This document shows, piece by piece, positions 25,317-35,102 of a DNA stretch of 64,000 bases. A model generated the notes under the pieces. It saw nothing but the letters and a program-made list of their open reading frames with translations. It ran no database searches and was not told the DNA's origin. The position numbers and the translations under genes were made by a program. The stretch covers positions 2,877,592 through 2,941,591 of the forward strand of contig NZ_WTYH01000001.1 in NCBI RefSeq assembly GCF_009827335.1, written 5' to 3'. Origin of the DNA: Aurantiacibacter arachoides. Its GTDB lineage: Bacteria; Pseudomonadota; Alphaproteobacteria; Sphingomonadales; Sphingomonadaceae. Each line of letters starts with the position of its first letter. Position 1 is the stretch's first letter.

Positions 25317-25940
25317 ATGGGTGAAGTTCAGCGCAAGTACTACGATGACCCAATGCCGCCGGTCAGTGCGCCGACCAGCGATCAGCGCACTGCGCAGCGA
25401 TATACTTTCCTGATCCGCACGGCCAAATTGGTAACGCGGCAGGGCGAGTTCCTGTGCGTTATCCGCGATGCGTCGGAAAACGGCATCTCGATGCGCATCT
25501 TCCACCCCTTGCCTGAGGGGCAGGCGATGATGGTCGAACTGCAGAACGGCGATCGTTACGGCGTCGACCTGCGCTGGCAGGAGGGGGATCGCGCCGGCTT
25601 CCGTTTCACCGCAGACGCTGACATCGACCGTATCATCGCCAGCCCGAGCCGGTTCTCCCGGCGGCCGGTGCGGCTCAACCTCACGGCGCAGGCCGAGATC
25701 GAATCGCACGGGCGCAGCGAATACGCCACCATCCAGGACATCTCGCAGCAGGGCGCCAAGGTCGCCTGTTCCAGCCGCCTGGCGCTCGATCAACGCGTGA
25801 AGCTGCGCGCGGATGGCCTGCCCGACACGATCTGCAAGATCCGCTGGCGGCGCGAGGGCACCTGTGGCCTGGTGTTCGAGAACACGCTGCAATACGATGA
25901 ACTCGCCCGCATCGCGCAGCGCCTGCAGGCGCGGGAATAG
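25317..25940 (+). CDS. Protein with two PilZ domains
   Basis: This 207-residue cytoplasmic protein is made of tandem PilZ-like c-di-GMP-binding domains. The first contains RDASENGISMRI (DxSxxG), preceded by QRYTFLIRTAKLV. The second has the more complete pair RRPVRLNLTAQ and DISQQGAKVAC. I chose the ATG at 25317 because GAGAG lies 6 bases upstream; the frame is open earlier but lacks a site. It is the first host gene right of the island. The likely role is motility or exopolysaccharide control in response to c-di-GMP; which process is not shown. Confidence 0.88.
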   Translation: MGEVQRKYYDDPMPPVSAPTSDQRTAQRYTFLIRTAKLVTRQGEFLCVIRDASENGISMRIFHPLPEGQAMMVELQNGDRYGVDLRWQEGDRAGFRFTADADIDRIIASPSRFSRRPVRLNLTAQAEIESHGRSEYATIQDISQQGAKVACSSRLALDQRVKLRADGLPDTICKIRWRREGTCGLVFENTLQYDELARIAQRLQARE

Positions 25941-26030
25941 CCGCCCAACAGCTAGGGTGTGGAGGCGGCGTTAACCATCCCATAACCAATTTCCTTCACG
26001 CCCGGTCAGGACACCAGACCGGGGGTATCG

Positions 26031-27626
26031 ATGGACGTGCAGGGCGCTCGCAATACGGGTGAGATCAAGGTCGATGTGGCCATCATCGGCGCCGGGCCAG
26101 CAGGGCTGACGGCAGGCTATCTGCTGACCAGGGCCGGCAAGAGCGTGGCCATCATCGAGAAGGACGCGACCTATGTCGGCGGCATCAGCCGCACGGTGGA
26201 GCACGAAGGCTACCGCTTCGACATCGGCGGGCACCGGTTCTTCTCGAAGAGCCAGCAGGTGGTCGACCTGTGGAACGAGATCCTGCCCGACGACTTCATC
26301 CAGCGCCCGCGGATGAGCCGCATCTATTACGAGGGCAAGTTCTACAGCTACCCGCTTCGCGCGTTCGAGGCGCTGTGGAACCTGGGCCTGTGGCGCAGTG
26401 CCATGTGCATGGCGAGCTATGCCAGGGCCAGGGTCTTCCCCAACCGGGACGTGAGGAGCTTCGAAGACTGGACCAGCAACCAGTTCGGCAAAAAGCTCTA
26501 TTCGATCTTCTTCAAGACCTACACGGAAAAGGTCTGGGGGATGCCGTGCAACGAGATGAGCGCCGACTGGGCGGCACAACGCATCAAGGGCCTGTCGCTG
26601 TGGGGCGCGGTGGTCGATGGGCTGAAGCGCAGCCTCGGCCTCAATAAACTGAACGACGGCAGCGGCGCGCAGGCGAAGACCCTGCTCGAAACCTTCCGCT
26701 ACCCCCGCCTCGGCCCCGGCATGATGTGGGAAGCGGCGCGCGACAGGATCGTCGCCACCGGCAGGGGCCAGGTTATCATGGGACACGAGCTGAAGCAGCT
26801 CGCCGCCGACAGCGCCGAAGAGAATGGCGGCGGCTGGCGCATGACCGCCTCTTCGCCCGAAGGTGGCGAGGTCGTCATCACGGCCGCCCACGTCATCAGT
26901 TCCGCGCCCATGCGCCAGCTCGCCGCGCGGCTGCATCCACTGCCCGAAACGACGCTGGAAGCCTCGCGCCTGAAATACCGCGACTTCCTTACCGTGGCGC
27001 TGATGATCGAGAGCGAGGACCTGTTTCCCGACAACTGGATCTACATCCACGACAGCAAGGTGAAGGTCGGCCGCGTGCAGAACTTCCGCAGCTGGTCGCC
27101 CGAGATGGTGCCAGACGAACGCGTGGCCTGCGTCGGCCTCGAATATTTCTGTTTCGAAGGCGACGGCCTGTGGTCGATGGCGGACGACGATCTTGTCGAA
27201 CTGGCGAAGGCGGAGATGGCCATCCTCGGCCTCGTCAGCCCGGACAAGGTGATCGGCGGCGCAGTGGTGCGGCAGGAAAAGGCCTATCCCGTCTACGACG
27301 AGGACTATGCCGCCAACGTCGCCGCCATGCGGACCGAACTGGAGGCGCGGCATCCCGACCTGCATCTCGTCGGGCGCAACGGGATGCATCGTTACAACAA
27401 CCAGGACCACGCGATGATGACCGCCATGCTGACGGTAGAGAACATCCTCGCCGGACGGCGCATCTACGATACCTGGTGCGTCAACGAGGATGCCGAGTAT
27501 CACGAGGCGGGCGACGAGGGCGTGGAGCGCGAGCTGCCCGCGCGCCCTGTCACGCCCGATCAGGCCGCGGCGCTTGCATCGGTGCGCGAGGTGCCCGCTC
27601 GGGTCGACGAGCGCAAGGCCGCCTGA
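26031..27626 (+). CDS. NAD(P)/FAD-dependent oxidoreductase, amine-oxidase fold
   Basis: This 531-residue flavoprotein opens with a dinucleotide-binding fold (VDVAIIGAGPAGLTAGYLL) and the flavin-contact segment RFDIGGHRFFSKSQQV, as in UDP-galactopyranose mutase and protoporphyrinogen oxidase relatives. Later blocks include PYRYPRLGPGMMWE-like text (FRYPRLGPGMMWEAA), EYFCFEGDGLWSM and GRNGMHRYNNQDHAMMTAM. Followed directly by GtrA and a GT-C protein, it probably acts on a lipid-linked or nucleotide sugar for surface glycans. The exact reaction is unknown. Confidence 0.85.
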   Translation: MDVQGARNTGEIKVDVAIIGAGPAGLTAGYLLTRAGKSVAIIEKDATYVGGISRTVEHEGYRFDIGGHRFFSKSQQVVDLWNEILPDDFIQRPRMSRIYYEGKFYSYPLRAFEALWNLGLWRSAMCMASYARARVFPNRDVRSFEDWTSNQFGKKLYSIFFKTYTEKVWGMPCNEMSADWAAQRIKGLSLWGAVVDGLKRSLGLNKLNDGSGAQAKTLLETFRYPRLGPGMMWEAARDRIVATGRGQVIMGHELKQLAADSAEENGGGWRMTASSPEGGEVVITAAHVISSAPMRQLAARLHPLPETTLEASRLKYRDFLTVALMIESEDLFPDNWIYIHDSKVKVGRVQNFRSWSPEMVPDERVACVGLEYFCFEGDGLWSMADDDLVELAKAEMAILGLVSPDKVIGGAVVRQEKAYPVYDEDYAANVAAMRTELEARHPDLHLVGRNGMHRYNNQDHAMMTAMLTVENILAGRRIYDTWCVNEDAEYHEAGDEGVERELPARPVTPDQAAALASVREVPARVDERKAA

Positions 27627-27628
27627 TC

Positions 27629-28042
27629 GTGGTCGCCGCGATCCGGCAGGTCGTGGACCGCCGCCTGACCCGATACCTGCTGGCGAGCGTGGGCGCGCTG
27701 GCGGTGGACATGGGCACGTTCCTGGCGCTGCTGACACTGGGGCCAAGCCTTGAGCTGGCACCCGCGGGTGCCTCGGCGAGTGGCTACGCGCTCGGCATCG
27801 CGGCGCACTGGCTGATGTCCAGCCGCGCGGTCTTCGTCGGCAGCCTGGCCGAGCGCGGCGTGGCGCGCCATCGGCAAAAGGTTCTGTTCGTTGCCTCCGC
27901 ATTGATCGGCCTGGCGCTGACCACGGGCATCGTCGGGGCGGGCGACAGGGCGGGGTTCGACCCGCGGATCGCCAAGCTTGCCGCCATCGGAGTGAGCTTT
28001 TCGGTCACCTGGCTACTGCGCAGCCGCATCGTTTTCCGCTAG
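27629..28042 (+). CDS. GtrA family membrane protein
   Basis: This 137-residue protein has four hydrophobic helices (RYLLASVGALAVDMGTFLALL, ASGYALGIAAHWLMSSRAVF, LFVASALIGLALTTGIVG, AAIGVSFSVTWLLRSRIVF), the GtrA layout. GtrA proteins are thought to help move polyprenyl-linked sugars across the inner membrane. I chose the GTG at 27629, 2 bases after the oxidoreductase stop, so they are translated together. It sits between an oxidoreductase and a membrane transferase, a common arrangement for O-antigen or lipid A decoration. Confidence 0.88.
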   Translation: MVAAIRQVVDRRLTRYLLASVGALAVDMGTFLALLTLGPSLELAPAGASASGYALGIAAHWLMSSRAVFVGSLAERGVARHRQKVLFVASALIGLALTTGIVGAGDRAGFDPRIAKLAAIGVSFSVTWLLRSRIVFR

Positions 28043-28054
28043 AGGCCGGTCCCG

Positions 28055-29860
28055 ATGATAGTGCGGGGCAATGACAGGGGCCTGTTCGCGGGCGATTTCC
28101 TGCGATCGGCAAGTGCGGTGGTGCTGGTCTGGCTGCTTTACAGCGGCCTGCGCCTGGCGTTGCTGCCGTTCCTCGGCTGGAATCCGCAAAGCGCCGACGA
28201 CTGGACGCGCCTGCTCGAAGTGCGTGACTGGCTCGGCGGGCAAAGCTGGTGGGACGTCAGCCAGCACCGGATGAACCCCCCGCAGGGCTTTTCGATGCAC
28301 TGGTCGCGCCTTGTCGACTTGCCGCTGGCTGCCGCGATTGCCGTGATCGGAGAACGCTGGGGCATGGCGCTGGTGCCGCTATTGTGGCTGCTGGGCGGTC
28401 TGTTCGCCTTGCGCGCGATCATGCTGCGGCTGGGGCTTTCGGGCCTTGCCTACGGCTTCGGCCTCTTCGCGTTCGTGCTGTTTCCGCTGGTGCCCGGCGT
28501 CTTTGCGCCCATGGCCATCGATCATCACGGCCCACAGGCGGTGATGGCGCTGGCGACGACGGCAGCGATGCTTTCTCCCTTGCGGCGAGGGGCGCTGGCA
28601 GCAGGACTTTTCGCAGCGACATGGCTGGCGATCTCGCTGGAAGGGCTGCCGCTGGTGGCGGTGGTCGCGGCGCTCTATGGTCTGCGCTACCTGGGGGAAG
28701 AGCGGCGTTTGCTGCCCTGGTTCCTGCTGTCGCTGACGAGTTTTGCGCTTCTCCTCTCGCTCGCCACCCGCCCCAATGCCGAACTGCTCGGCCCCTGGTG
28801 CGACATCCTGCTGCCGGGGCACATCACCGCCTTTGCCATGGCGACGCTGATGGCGGGGATCGGACCATTCCTGCCGTTCCAGCACACGCCCGCCGGGCGC
28901 TTGGCAGCGCTGGCGCTGGTGCCGCTCGCCGCCTTGCCGACCGCCCTCGTGCTGCTCGGCCCCTGCGCCGCCAACCCGATGGCCGCGCTCGATCCGGTGC
29001 TGATGCAGTGGTGGCACGGCTACATCGGCGAAGGCTTGCCGTTCTGGCGCCAGCCGGTCTCGACCGCGCTGATGTTGGTGTGGCTGGTGGTGCCGCTGGT
29101 GGGGGGATACTGGCTGGCGGGACGTGGTGGTGGCTTTGCCGACGGGGCGGGCGGAAACTGGCTGCTGTTGTTCGTGCTGGCGCTGGCCGCGTGGCTCTAT
29201 TCGCTGCTGGTCATGCGCGAGGCGTTGATCGCGCAGTGGCTGGCTATACCCTTTGCCGCCGCGCTGCTGGCGCTGCTGCTGCCGGGCGCCCGCGCGATCC
29301 CTTCGCTGGTGCCGCGGCTGGCGGCAACGCTGGGGGTGTTCGTCTTGGCAACGCCTCTGGTGGTGACGGCGATGGCCAAGCCGCTCGACCCGCTGCTGCC
29401 CACGCCGACGATGGCGCGGGGCGCCGCCGCGCCGGTGGTGGCGGGATCCTGCGATTTCGCGCGGCTGGCAGGGCTGAAGCCGGGCCTGCTGCTGACCCCG
29501 ATGGACGACGCGCCGGAAATCCTCGCCCGCACGCAGCACAGCGTCATCGCCGCAAGCTATCATCGCAACCAGCGCCCGATGGTGGACACCATTACCGCCT
29601 TCAGCGGATCGGCAGACGATCTGCGCCGCATCGCGGCAGACTATGGCGCGAACTATGTCGCGGTGTGTCTCTCCGCGAGCGATTTCGCGCTCTATCGCAC
29701 CGCGCCCGGCGACAATGCCGCGACCATGCTGGCGAGTGACAGCCAGCCCGCTTGGCTGGTGCCGGTCGCCGGTCTGGATGGTGTTCTGCGCGTCTGGCGA
29801 GTCGCGCCAGACGTTACACAGCAGGTCAGGCGGGCCGGAACGCCAGCGCCACGCCGTTGA
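28055..29860 (+). CDS. GT-C type integral membrane glycosyltransferase
   Basis: This 601-residue protein has many hydrophobic helices and the family start NPQSADDWTRLLEVRDWL, an acidic first loop typical of GT-C enzymes that use polyprenyl-phosphate sugars. The following DVSQHRMNPPQGFSMHWSRL is conserved in related proteins. A soluble C-terminal part follows the last helices (about residue 455 on), ending in DGVLRVWRV. It belongs with the upstream oxidoreductase and GtrA genes. Its 3' end overlaps the convergent msrB by 35 bases. Donor and acceptor are not identifiable. Confidence 0.82.
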   Translation: MIVRGNDRGLFAGDFLRSASAVVLVWLLYSGLRLALLPFLGWNPQSADDWTRLLEVRDWLGGQSWWDVSQHRMNPPQGFSMHWSRLVDLPLAAAIAVIGERWGMALVPLLWLLGGLFALRAIMLRLGLSGLAYGFGLFAFVLFPLVPGVFAPMAIDHHGPQAVMALATTAAMLSPLRRGALAAGLFAATWLAISLEGLPLVAVVAALYGLRYLGEERRLLPWFLLSLTSFALLLSLATRPNAELLGPWCDILLPGHITAFAMATLMAGIGPFLPFQHTPAGRLAALALVPLAALPTALVLLGPCAANPMAALDPVLMQWWHGYIGEGLPFWRQPVSTALMLVWLVVPLVGGYWLAGRGGGFADGAGGNWLLLFVLALAAWLYSLLVMREALIAQWLAIPFAAALLALLLPGARAIPSLVPRLAATLGVFVLATPLVVTAMAKPLDPLLPTPTMARGAAAPVVAGSCDFARLAGLKPGLLLTPMDDAPEILARTQHSVIAASYHRNQRPMVDTITAFSGSADDLRRIAADYGANYVAVCLSASDFALYRTAPGDNAATMLASDSQPAWLVPVAGLDGVLRVWRVAPDVTQQVRRAGTPAPRR

Positions 29861-30326
29861 TGCAGTGCCGGTGGCCGGTAGGCTGCGGCCCGTCGTTGAA
29901 GCGATGGCCCAGATGCCCGCCGCAGTCGGCGCAATGTTCCTCGGTGCGGGCGTAACCCAGCAGGCGATCGGTCTTGTAGCCCACGGCCCCCGAATCGATG
30001 GGCTGCCAGAAGCTTGGCCAGCCGGTGCCCGAATCGAACTTGTGCGCGCTGGAAAACAGGCGGTTGCCGCAGCCCTGGCAATGGAAGGTGCCACGTCGAT
30101 GCTCGTCGTCGAGCGGCGAGCTGTAGGGCCGTTCGGTCGCTTCCTGGCGCAGCACGCGATACTGCATGGCAGTCAGCCGGCTGCGCCACTCGGCATCGGT
30201 GCGCGTGACGCGAAAGCTCTGCTGCGCGGCGGCGGGATCGACACCGCAGGCGGCAAGGACGGGAATGGAGACGCCGGCCCCGATCCAGAACAGGGCGGAA
30301 CGGCGGGTTGCGGTGGCTTGGGTCAT
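29826..30326 (-). CDS. msrB: Exported peptide-methionine (R)-S-oxide reductase
   Basis: This 166-residue MsrB repairs methionine-R-sulfoxide in proteins. Zinc-binding pairs are CQGC and CADC; the catalytic Cys is in GHRHCINGVAL; substrate contacts include GTGWPSFWQP. The N-terminus TRRSALFWIGAGVSIPVLAAC combines a twin-arginine signal with a lipobox-like LAAC, so it is probably exported folded and anchored as a lipoprotein. The start at 30326 keeps the signal compact; 30350 is possible. The gene converges on the GT-C gene and overlaps it. Confidence 0.92.
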   Translation of the reverse strand: MTQATATRRSALFWIGAGVSIPVLAACGVDPAAAQQSFRVTRTDAEWRSRLTAMQYRVLRQEATERPYSSPLDDEHRRGTFHCQGCGNRLFSSAHKFDSGTGWPSFWQPIDSGAVGYKTDRLLGYARTEEHCADCGGHLGHRFNDGPQPTGHRHCINGVALAFRPA

Positions 30327-30336
30327 GCCGATGACC

Positions 30337-31602
30337 TTACGCAGCGCCACCGGAACCCTTGCTGAACAACCCTGCCATGGCCCTGCCGAGGCCGCGGCGG
30401 CCGGAACTGCGCGGCCCGGATTTCATCACCCGGCGGCGGAAAAGCGTGGAACCGGCCTTCACGAAAAGCGCCACCCACAGCCCCTGCCACGCCAGCGCCA
30501 GCAGGTGCGGCCACAGCGTTTCCTCCATCGCCGCGCGCGCCAACATGGTGAAGGGCGAACTCAGCGGAAAGGCGATGGCGACAGCCTCGACCCAGCCGCC
30601 CCGGTCGGTCACCGCCAGGCTGGCGAGGAAGAAGACCACGATCTGCATCATCGATGCGGGCATGGCCATGGTCTGCACCTCGCGCACCGTGGTGGCGAGC
30701 GAGCCGACGGCGAGAAAGATCGAACCGAGCAGCAGGTAGCCCATCGCGAAATACAGCGCGAACAGCAGCAGGAACACCGGCCAGCCGACGCCGGGATTGG
30801 CGAAATCGGAGAGCGATTGCCCGGCGGCGAACAGCACGCTCGCCCCGGTTGCGCCCCACACCACGATGCCGACCACGGAGACGCCGAGCATGGCGAACAG
30901 CTTGCCCAGGAACACCGCGTCCATGGGGATCGCGGCGGCGAGGATCTCGATGATCTTGTTGCCTTTCTCCTCCACGAGATTGGACAGCACCATGCCTGCC
31001 AGCAGCATGATCAGCAGGAACAGCATGACCTGCGCGCCCTGCGCCGTGCGCAACCGGCCCGAACTTTGCGAAGCGCCGCTGGTGCCCACCACGCGGGTGG
31101 CGACGGGCGGATAGGCGCGGGCGGCCGGCTCCTGCGCAGCCTCGGCGATCATGCCGACCATGCCCTGCCAGCGCCCCACATGTCCCTCGGTGGCTATCAG
31201 GACCGGGGCCTGCGGGGATCCGCTGACCACGGCGGCGAGGCTTCCTTGTGCGTTCTCCAGCACGGTGCGGGCGTCGTAGGTTTCGCCGGGCTGCAACCGC
31301 GCCACCGCGACCATCGGCGGCACCGCGCCGCCCAGTTGCGCGGCCAGGTCCTCGCGCGCGGCGAGCATGGCGTCAACGTCCGCAGACTGCATCGCCACGC
31401 CGACATCGACGCTGGCCGCCGCGCTCTGCACCTGCGCGCCCACGCCGCCCGCCATCACCATCACCACCACCGGGAACAGCGGGCCGAGCAGGAAGAAGAT
31501 GAAGGACCGGCTGAACAGGATGGCGGTGAAATCGCGGCGCGCGATCACCCACGCGGCCTGGAGCAGCGGCAGGCGCCCGCCTGACTGGACCGCGCGGTTC
31601 AT
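30337..31602 (-). CDS. ABC transporter permease, NatB type
   Basis: This 421-residue membrane subunit has an N-terminal helix (SFIFFLLGPLFPVVVMVMAGG), a long extracytoplasmic domain (about 55-220), then five or six helices with the typical EEKGNKIIEILAAAIPMDAVFLGKL segment of ABC-2 exporters. Its start overlaps the stop of the ATPase gene (ATGA). The pair resembles NatAB/YhaQ-type exporters of ions, drugs or lipids; the substrate is unknown. The frame is open upstream to 31941 inside the ATPase gene and that part is spurious. Confidence 0.9.
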   Translation of the reverse strand: MNRAVQSGGRLPLLQAAWVIARRDFTAILFSRSFIFFLLGPLFPVVVMVMAGGVGAQVQSAAASVDVGVAMQSADVDAMLAAREDLAAQLGGAVPPMVAVARLQPGETYDARTVLENAQGSLAAVVSGSPQAPVLIATEGHVGRWQGMVGMIAEAAQEPAARAYPPVATRVVGTSGASQSSGRLRTAQGAQVMLFLLIMLLAGMVLSNLVEEKGNKIIEILAAAIPMDAVFLGKLFAMLGVSVVGIVVWGATGASVLFAAGQSLSDFANPGVGWPVFLLLFALYFAMGYLLLGSIFLAVGSLATTVREVQTMAMPASMMQIVVFFLASLAVTDRGGWVEAVAIAFPLSSPFTMLARAAMEETLWPHLLALAWQGLWVALFVKAGSTLFRRRVMKSGPRSSGRRGLGRAMAGLFSKGSGGAA

Positions 31603-32573
31603 GCCGGTTCTCCCACGGCGGTTCTGGCCATGTCGGCCGCCGCCGCCTCGCCGGCGATGGCGACAAAGGCATCGTGCAGCCCGGCCCGCTCGATGCTGAG
31701 CGACTGCACGCCCGCCTCGCCCTCGATCAGCGCCTTCAGCAGCGGTTCCACCCCGCTTTCGGGCAGGGCAAAGGACCAGAAATCGCCTATCTGCCTGGCA
31801 TCGGCTGGCAGGGCCGCGCGCCAGGCACCGTCGCGCCGCCGCGTTTCCAGCCGCACCTGTGCCGGGATGCGATCCCGCGCGGTCTCCACGCTGCCGGCAT
31901 AGGGCACGCGGCCCCCGGCGATGATGGCGATGCCTTCGCACATCCGTTCGGCATGGGCGATGACGTGGGTGGAGAAGATGACGGTCGTGCCCCGGTCGGC
32001 AAGGCCGCGGATCAGCACCTCCAGCTTGCCCTGGTTGATCGCGTCAAGGCCGCTGAACGGCTCGTCGAACACCACCAGCCGCGGCTCGTGCACCAGCGTG
32101 CCGAGCAGCTGGACGGTCTGCGCCATGCCCTTGGAAAGCTGGCGGATCTGCCGGTCGATGGCGTGGCCCAGGCCGTGTTCTTCCATCAGCGCCTTGCCCC
32201 GCGCCCGGCCCGTGGCCAGCGGCAGGCCGCGCAGCGCACCCATGAAGGCGATCGCCTCGTAACTCTTCATCGACGGATAGAGCCCGCGTTCCTCGGGCAG
32301 GTAGCCGATCAGCCGGGCGACATCCTGCGGATCGTCCGCGCCGAGCACGCGGCGGGTGCCGGCATCGGGGTCGATGATGCCGAGCAGCATCCGCAAGGTC
32401 GTTGTCTTGCCCGCGCCGTTGGGGCCGAGCACGCCGTAGATCGCGCCTTCGGGAATGGCGAGGTCCACCCCGTCCACCGCCAGCGTGTCATCGAAGCGTT
32501 TGACCAGCCCGCGCGCCTCGATGGCGAAAGGGCGGGTATCCGCTGTGTGCAATTCGCCTGTCGCCATATCCAT
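31599..32573 (-). CDS. ABC transporter ATP-binding protein, NatA type
   Basis: This 324-residue ATPase has Walker A GPNGAGKTTT, signature LSKGMAQ, Walker B RLVVFDEPFSGLD and the switch FSTHVIAHAE. A C-terminal 90-residue extension (ARDRIPAQVRLETRRRDG...SLSIERAGLHDAFVAI) matches NatA-type exporters. The start ATG at 32573 gives MDMATGELHT; the next ATG at 32567 is equally usable. It is the first gene of the two-gene exporter operon and is divergent from queG with about 45 bases between starts. Confidence 0.93.
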   Translation of the reverse strand: MDMATGELHTADTRPFAIEARGLVKRFDDTLAVDGVDLAIPEGAIYGVLGPNGAGKTTTLRMLLGIIDPDAGTRRVLGADDPQDVARLIGYLPEERGLYPSMKSYEAIAFMGALRGLPLATGRARGKALMEEHGLGHAIDRQIRQLSKGMAQTVQLLGTLVHEPRLVVFDEPFSGLDAINQGKLEVLIRGLADRGTTVIFSTHVIAHAERMCEGIAIIAGGRVPYAGSVETARDRIPAQVRLETRRRDGAWRAALPADARQIGDFWSFALPESGVEPLLKALIEGEAGVQSLSIERAGLHDAFVAIAGEAAAADMARTAVGEPA

Positions 32574-32618
32574 CCCGCCTCCGCTAGGGCTTAGGAATGA
32601 ACGAGCGACTAGCGCAAC

Positions 32619-33668
32619 ATGGTTAATTCGCCCGCTACCCTGACGATCGAGGATCGCCTGAAGGCAAAAGCGCGCGAACTGGGGTTCGCCGCTGTCGGCA
32701 TTGCGCCCGCCGCAGACGATGCGGTGCGCGCCGGGCGCCTGCACGATTGGCTGGGCGAAGGCTTCCACGGGTCGATGGGCTGGATGGAGGACCGCGCCGA
32801 AGTGCGGCAGGGCCCGCAGAGCATGTGGCCCGAGGCGAGGAGCGTCATCGCGCTGGGCATGAGCTACGCGCCCGCGATCGATCCGCTGGCGCCGGCCGAG
32901 GCCAGGATTTCGGTCTACGCCCAGGGCCGCGACTATCACGACGTGCTGAAAAAGGCCGCCAAGGCGCTGGCACGGTGGCTGGTGGACGCGGTGCCGGGGG
33001 TGCAGCTCAAGGTCTTTACCGATACCGCGCCGGTGATGGAAAAGCCGCTGGGCGAGGCGGCGGGGCTGGGCTGGCAGGGCAAGCATACCAACCTGGTCAG
33101 CCGCGAACACGGCAGCTGGCTGTTCCTGGCGGCGATCTACACCACGCTGGATCTTGCGCCCGACGCGCCGCATGCCGACCGCTGCGGAAGCTGCCGCCAG
33201 TGCCAGGATGCCTGCCCGACCGATGCCTTTCCCGCGCCCTACCGCCTCGATGCGCGGCGCTGCATTTCCTACCTTACCATCGAGCACAAGGGGCCGATCC
33301 CGCACGAATTTCGCGAGGCGATGGGGGCCCGCATCTACGGCTGCGACGATTGCCTGGCGGTATGCCCGTGGAACAAGTTCGCCGACACCGCCGCACGCCA
33401 CGCCGCCTTCGTGCCGCGCGAGGAGCTGCTCGCCCCGAACCTGGCCGAATTGCTGGCGCTGGACGATGCGGGCTTCCGGGCCAAATTCTCCGGCTCACCC
33501 ATCAAGCGGATCGGGCGGGACCGGTTCGTGCGCAACTGCCTGATCGCGGCGGGCAACGCGGGCGACCCGGCCCTCGCCGGGCAGGTCGAGGCGCTGACGG
33601 GTGATCCCGACCCTGTCGTGGCGGAGGCGGCACGCTGGGCGCTGGGGCGAATCCCGGTCGGCGACTAG
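32619..33668 (+). CDS. queG: Epoxyqueuosine reductase
   Basis: QueG reduces epoxyqueuosine to queuosine in the tRNA wobble base, using a cobalamin cofactor and two [4Fe-4S] clusters. The 349 residues include [27 protein letters not shown], the ferredoxin-like clusters [12 protein letters not shown] and [10 protein letters not shown], and a C-terminal HEAT-like helix pair ([29 protein letters not shown]). The length and the two four-Cys sets are complete. Confidence 0.96.
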   Translation: MVNSPATLTIEDRLKAKARELGFAAVGIAPAADDAVRAGRLHDWLGEGFHGSMGWMEDRAEVRQGPQSMWPEARSVIALGMSYAPAIDPLAPAEARISVYAQGRDYHDVLKKAAKALARWLVDAVPGVQLKVFTDTAPVMEKPLGEAAGLGWQGKHTNLVSREHGSWLFLAAIYTTLDLAPDAPHADRCGSCRQCQDACPTDAFPAPYRLDARRCISYLTIEHKGPIPHEFREAMGARIYGCDDCLAVCPWNKFADTAARHAAFVPREELLAPNLAELLALDDAGFRAKFSGSPIKRIGRDRFVRNCLIAAGNAGDPALAGQVEALTGDPDPVVAEAARWALGRIPVGD

Positions 33669-33794
33669 CCGACCGCAAGGGCAGGCGCCCGCCCGCAACG
33701 GGCACGCAGCGAAGCGGAGTGCGTCTGGCGAGGGAAGCGAAGCTGAACGGGCAAAGCCCGGACACCGGCCCGCGGAGGCGGGCTCGCAAACAAA

Positions 33795-35018
33795 TTACAG
33801 CAAGTCCTTGAGCGGCACCTCGGCATCCGCCAGCAGTTCGGGCGCAACCGTGGCGCGTGCCTCGATCAGCTTGCGGCCCTGGACATAGTCCTTCGTGCGA
33901 TTGACGGCGTCTATCGCGATCAGGCGCCCGTCCTTCAGGTAGAGCACCGAAAAGCTCCGGCTTTCCGGCTCGCCGCGCAGCACGGTGGCATCGTGGCCGG
34001 TGGAAATGCCCGCGGTCTGCAGCTTGAGGTCGTACTGGTTCGACCAGAACCACGGGAAGGCTTCGTAAGGCTGCGGATCGCCACAGATCGCCCGCGCCAC
34101 GGTGGTCGCCATGTCATGCGCGTTCTGCACGCTTTCCAGCCGGATAACCGCGCCGTCCGCCCAGATGTTGGCATGGGCGGCGCAATCGCCGATGGCGTAG
34201 ACGTCGTCGAGGTTGGTGCGGCAGATGTCGGTCACGTCGAGCCCGTTGGACCCGGCGGCGCCCGCCGCCATCAGGGTGCCCACCGAAGGCACGATGCCGA
34301 TGCCGACGATCACGCCGTCACAGGGCAGTTCCTCCCCGTCTTCGAGCACCACGGCGGTGACGCGGTCCTCCCCCGCCAGCCGATCGACCGCGGCACCGGT
34401 GCGCACGTCGACGCCGTGGGCGCGGTGTTCGGCTTCGTAGAAGGCGGAAAGCTCCGGTCCGGCCACGCGGTTCAGCACGCGCTCCTGCGCCTCCACGACC
34501 ACTACTTCGCAGCCGAGCTTGGTGAGTGCGGCAGCCGCTTCCAGCCCGATATAGCCGCCGCCGACGACCACGAACCGGCGCGCGCCACCTTCGATTTCCG
34601 CCATCAGCGTATCGACGTCGCGCCTGTCGCGTACGGTATGGACGCCGGCCAGGTGACCCCCGGGGCACGACAGCCGCCGCGCATCGCCGCCGGTGGCCCA
34701 GATCAGGTGGCCGTATTCGATCGTGTCGCCGCCGCTGAGTTCGACCAACTTCATTTCGGGATCGACCCGGGTGACGCTGGTGCCCAGCCGCAATTCCACC
34801 GCGCGTTCGGCCCAGAACGCCTCGGGCCGGATCATGATTCGCTCGAACGGCTTGTCGCCCGAAAGATAATCCTTGGAGAGCGGGGGGCGCTCATAGGGCG
34901 GGTTGGCGTCGCGGCCGATCATGGCGATCGAACCGGCGAAGCCTTGCTGGCGCAGCGCGATGGCGGCCTGCGCACCGCCGTGCCCGGTGCCTACGATGAC
35001 GACGTCGAAGCGGTTCAT
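33795..35018 (-). CDS. NAD(P)H-dependent ferredoxin/rubredoxin reductase
   Basis: This 407-residue flavoprotein passes electrons from NAD(P)H to a ferredoxin, usually for a P450 or dioxygenase. It has the FAD fold [18 protein letters not shown], the contact [11 protein letters not shown], the NAD fold [17 protein letters not shown] and the second FAD contact [14 protein letters not shown]. The ATG at 35018 fits the family start; the upstream open part lacks similarity. The partner ferredoxin and oxygenase genes are not in the window. Confidence 0.93.
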   Translation of the reverse strand: MNRFDVVIVGTGHGGAQAAIALRQQGFAGSIAMIGRDANPPYERPPLSKDYLSGDKPFERIMIRPEAFWAERAVELRLGTSVTRVDPEMKLVELSGGDTIEYGHLIWATGGDARRLSCPGGHLAGVHTVRDRRDVDTLMAEIEGGARRFVVVGGGYIGLEAAAALTKLGCEVVVVEAQERVLNRVAGPELSAFYEAEHRAHGVDVRTGAAVDRLAGEDRVTAVVLEDGEELPCDGVIVGIGIVPSVGTLMAAGAAGSNGLDVTDICRTNLDDVYAIGDCAAHANIWADGAVIRLESVQNAHDMATTVARAICGDPQPYEAFPWFWSNQYDLKLQTAGISTGHDATVLRGEPESRSFSVLYLKDGRLIAIDAVNRTKDYVQGRKLIEARATVAPELLADAEVPLKDLL

Positions 35019-35102
35019 GGCCGCCACGGCTGACCCGAAAGTGGTGCTCGCGTCAAGCGGCCACCCCCTTTCGGTCACCATGGCCGGTTGCGCCAAAGGC
35101 AC

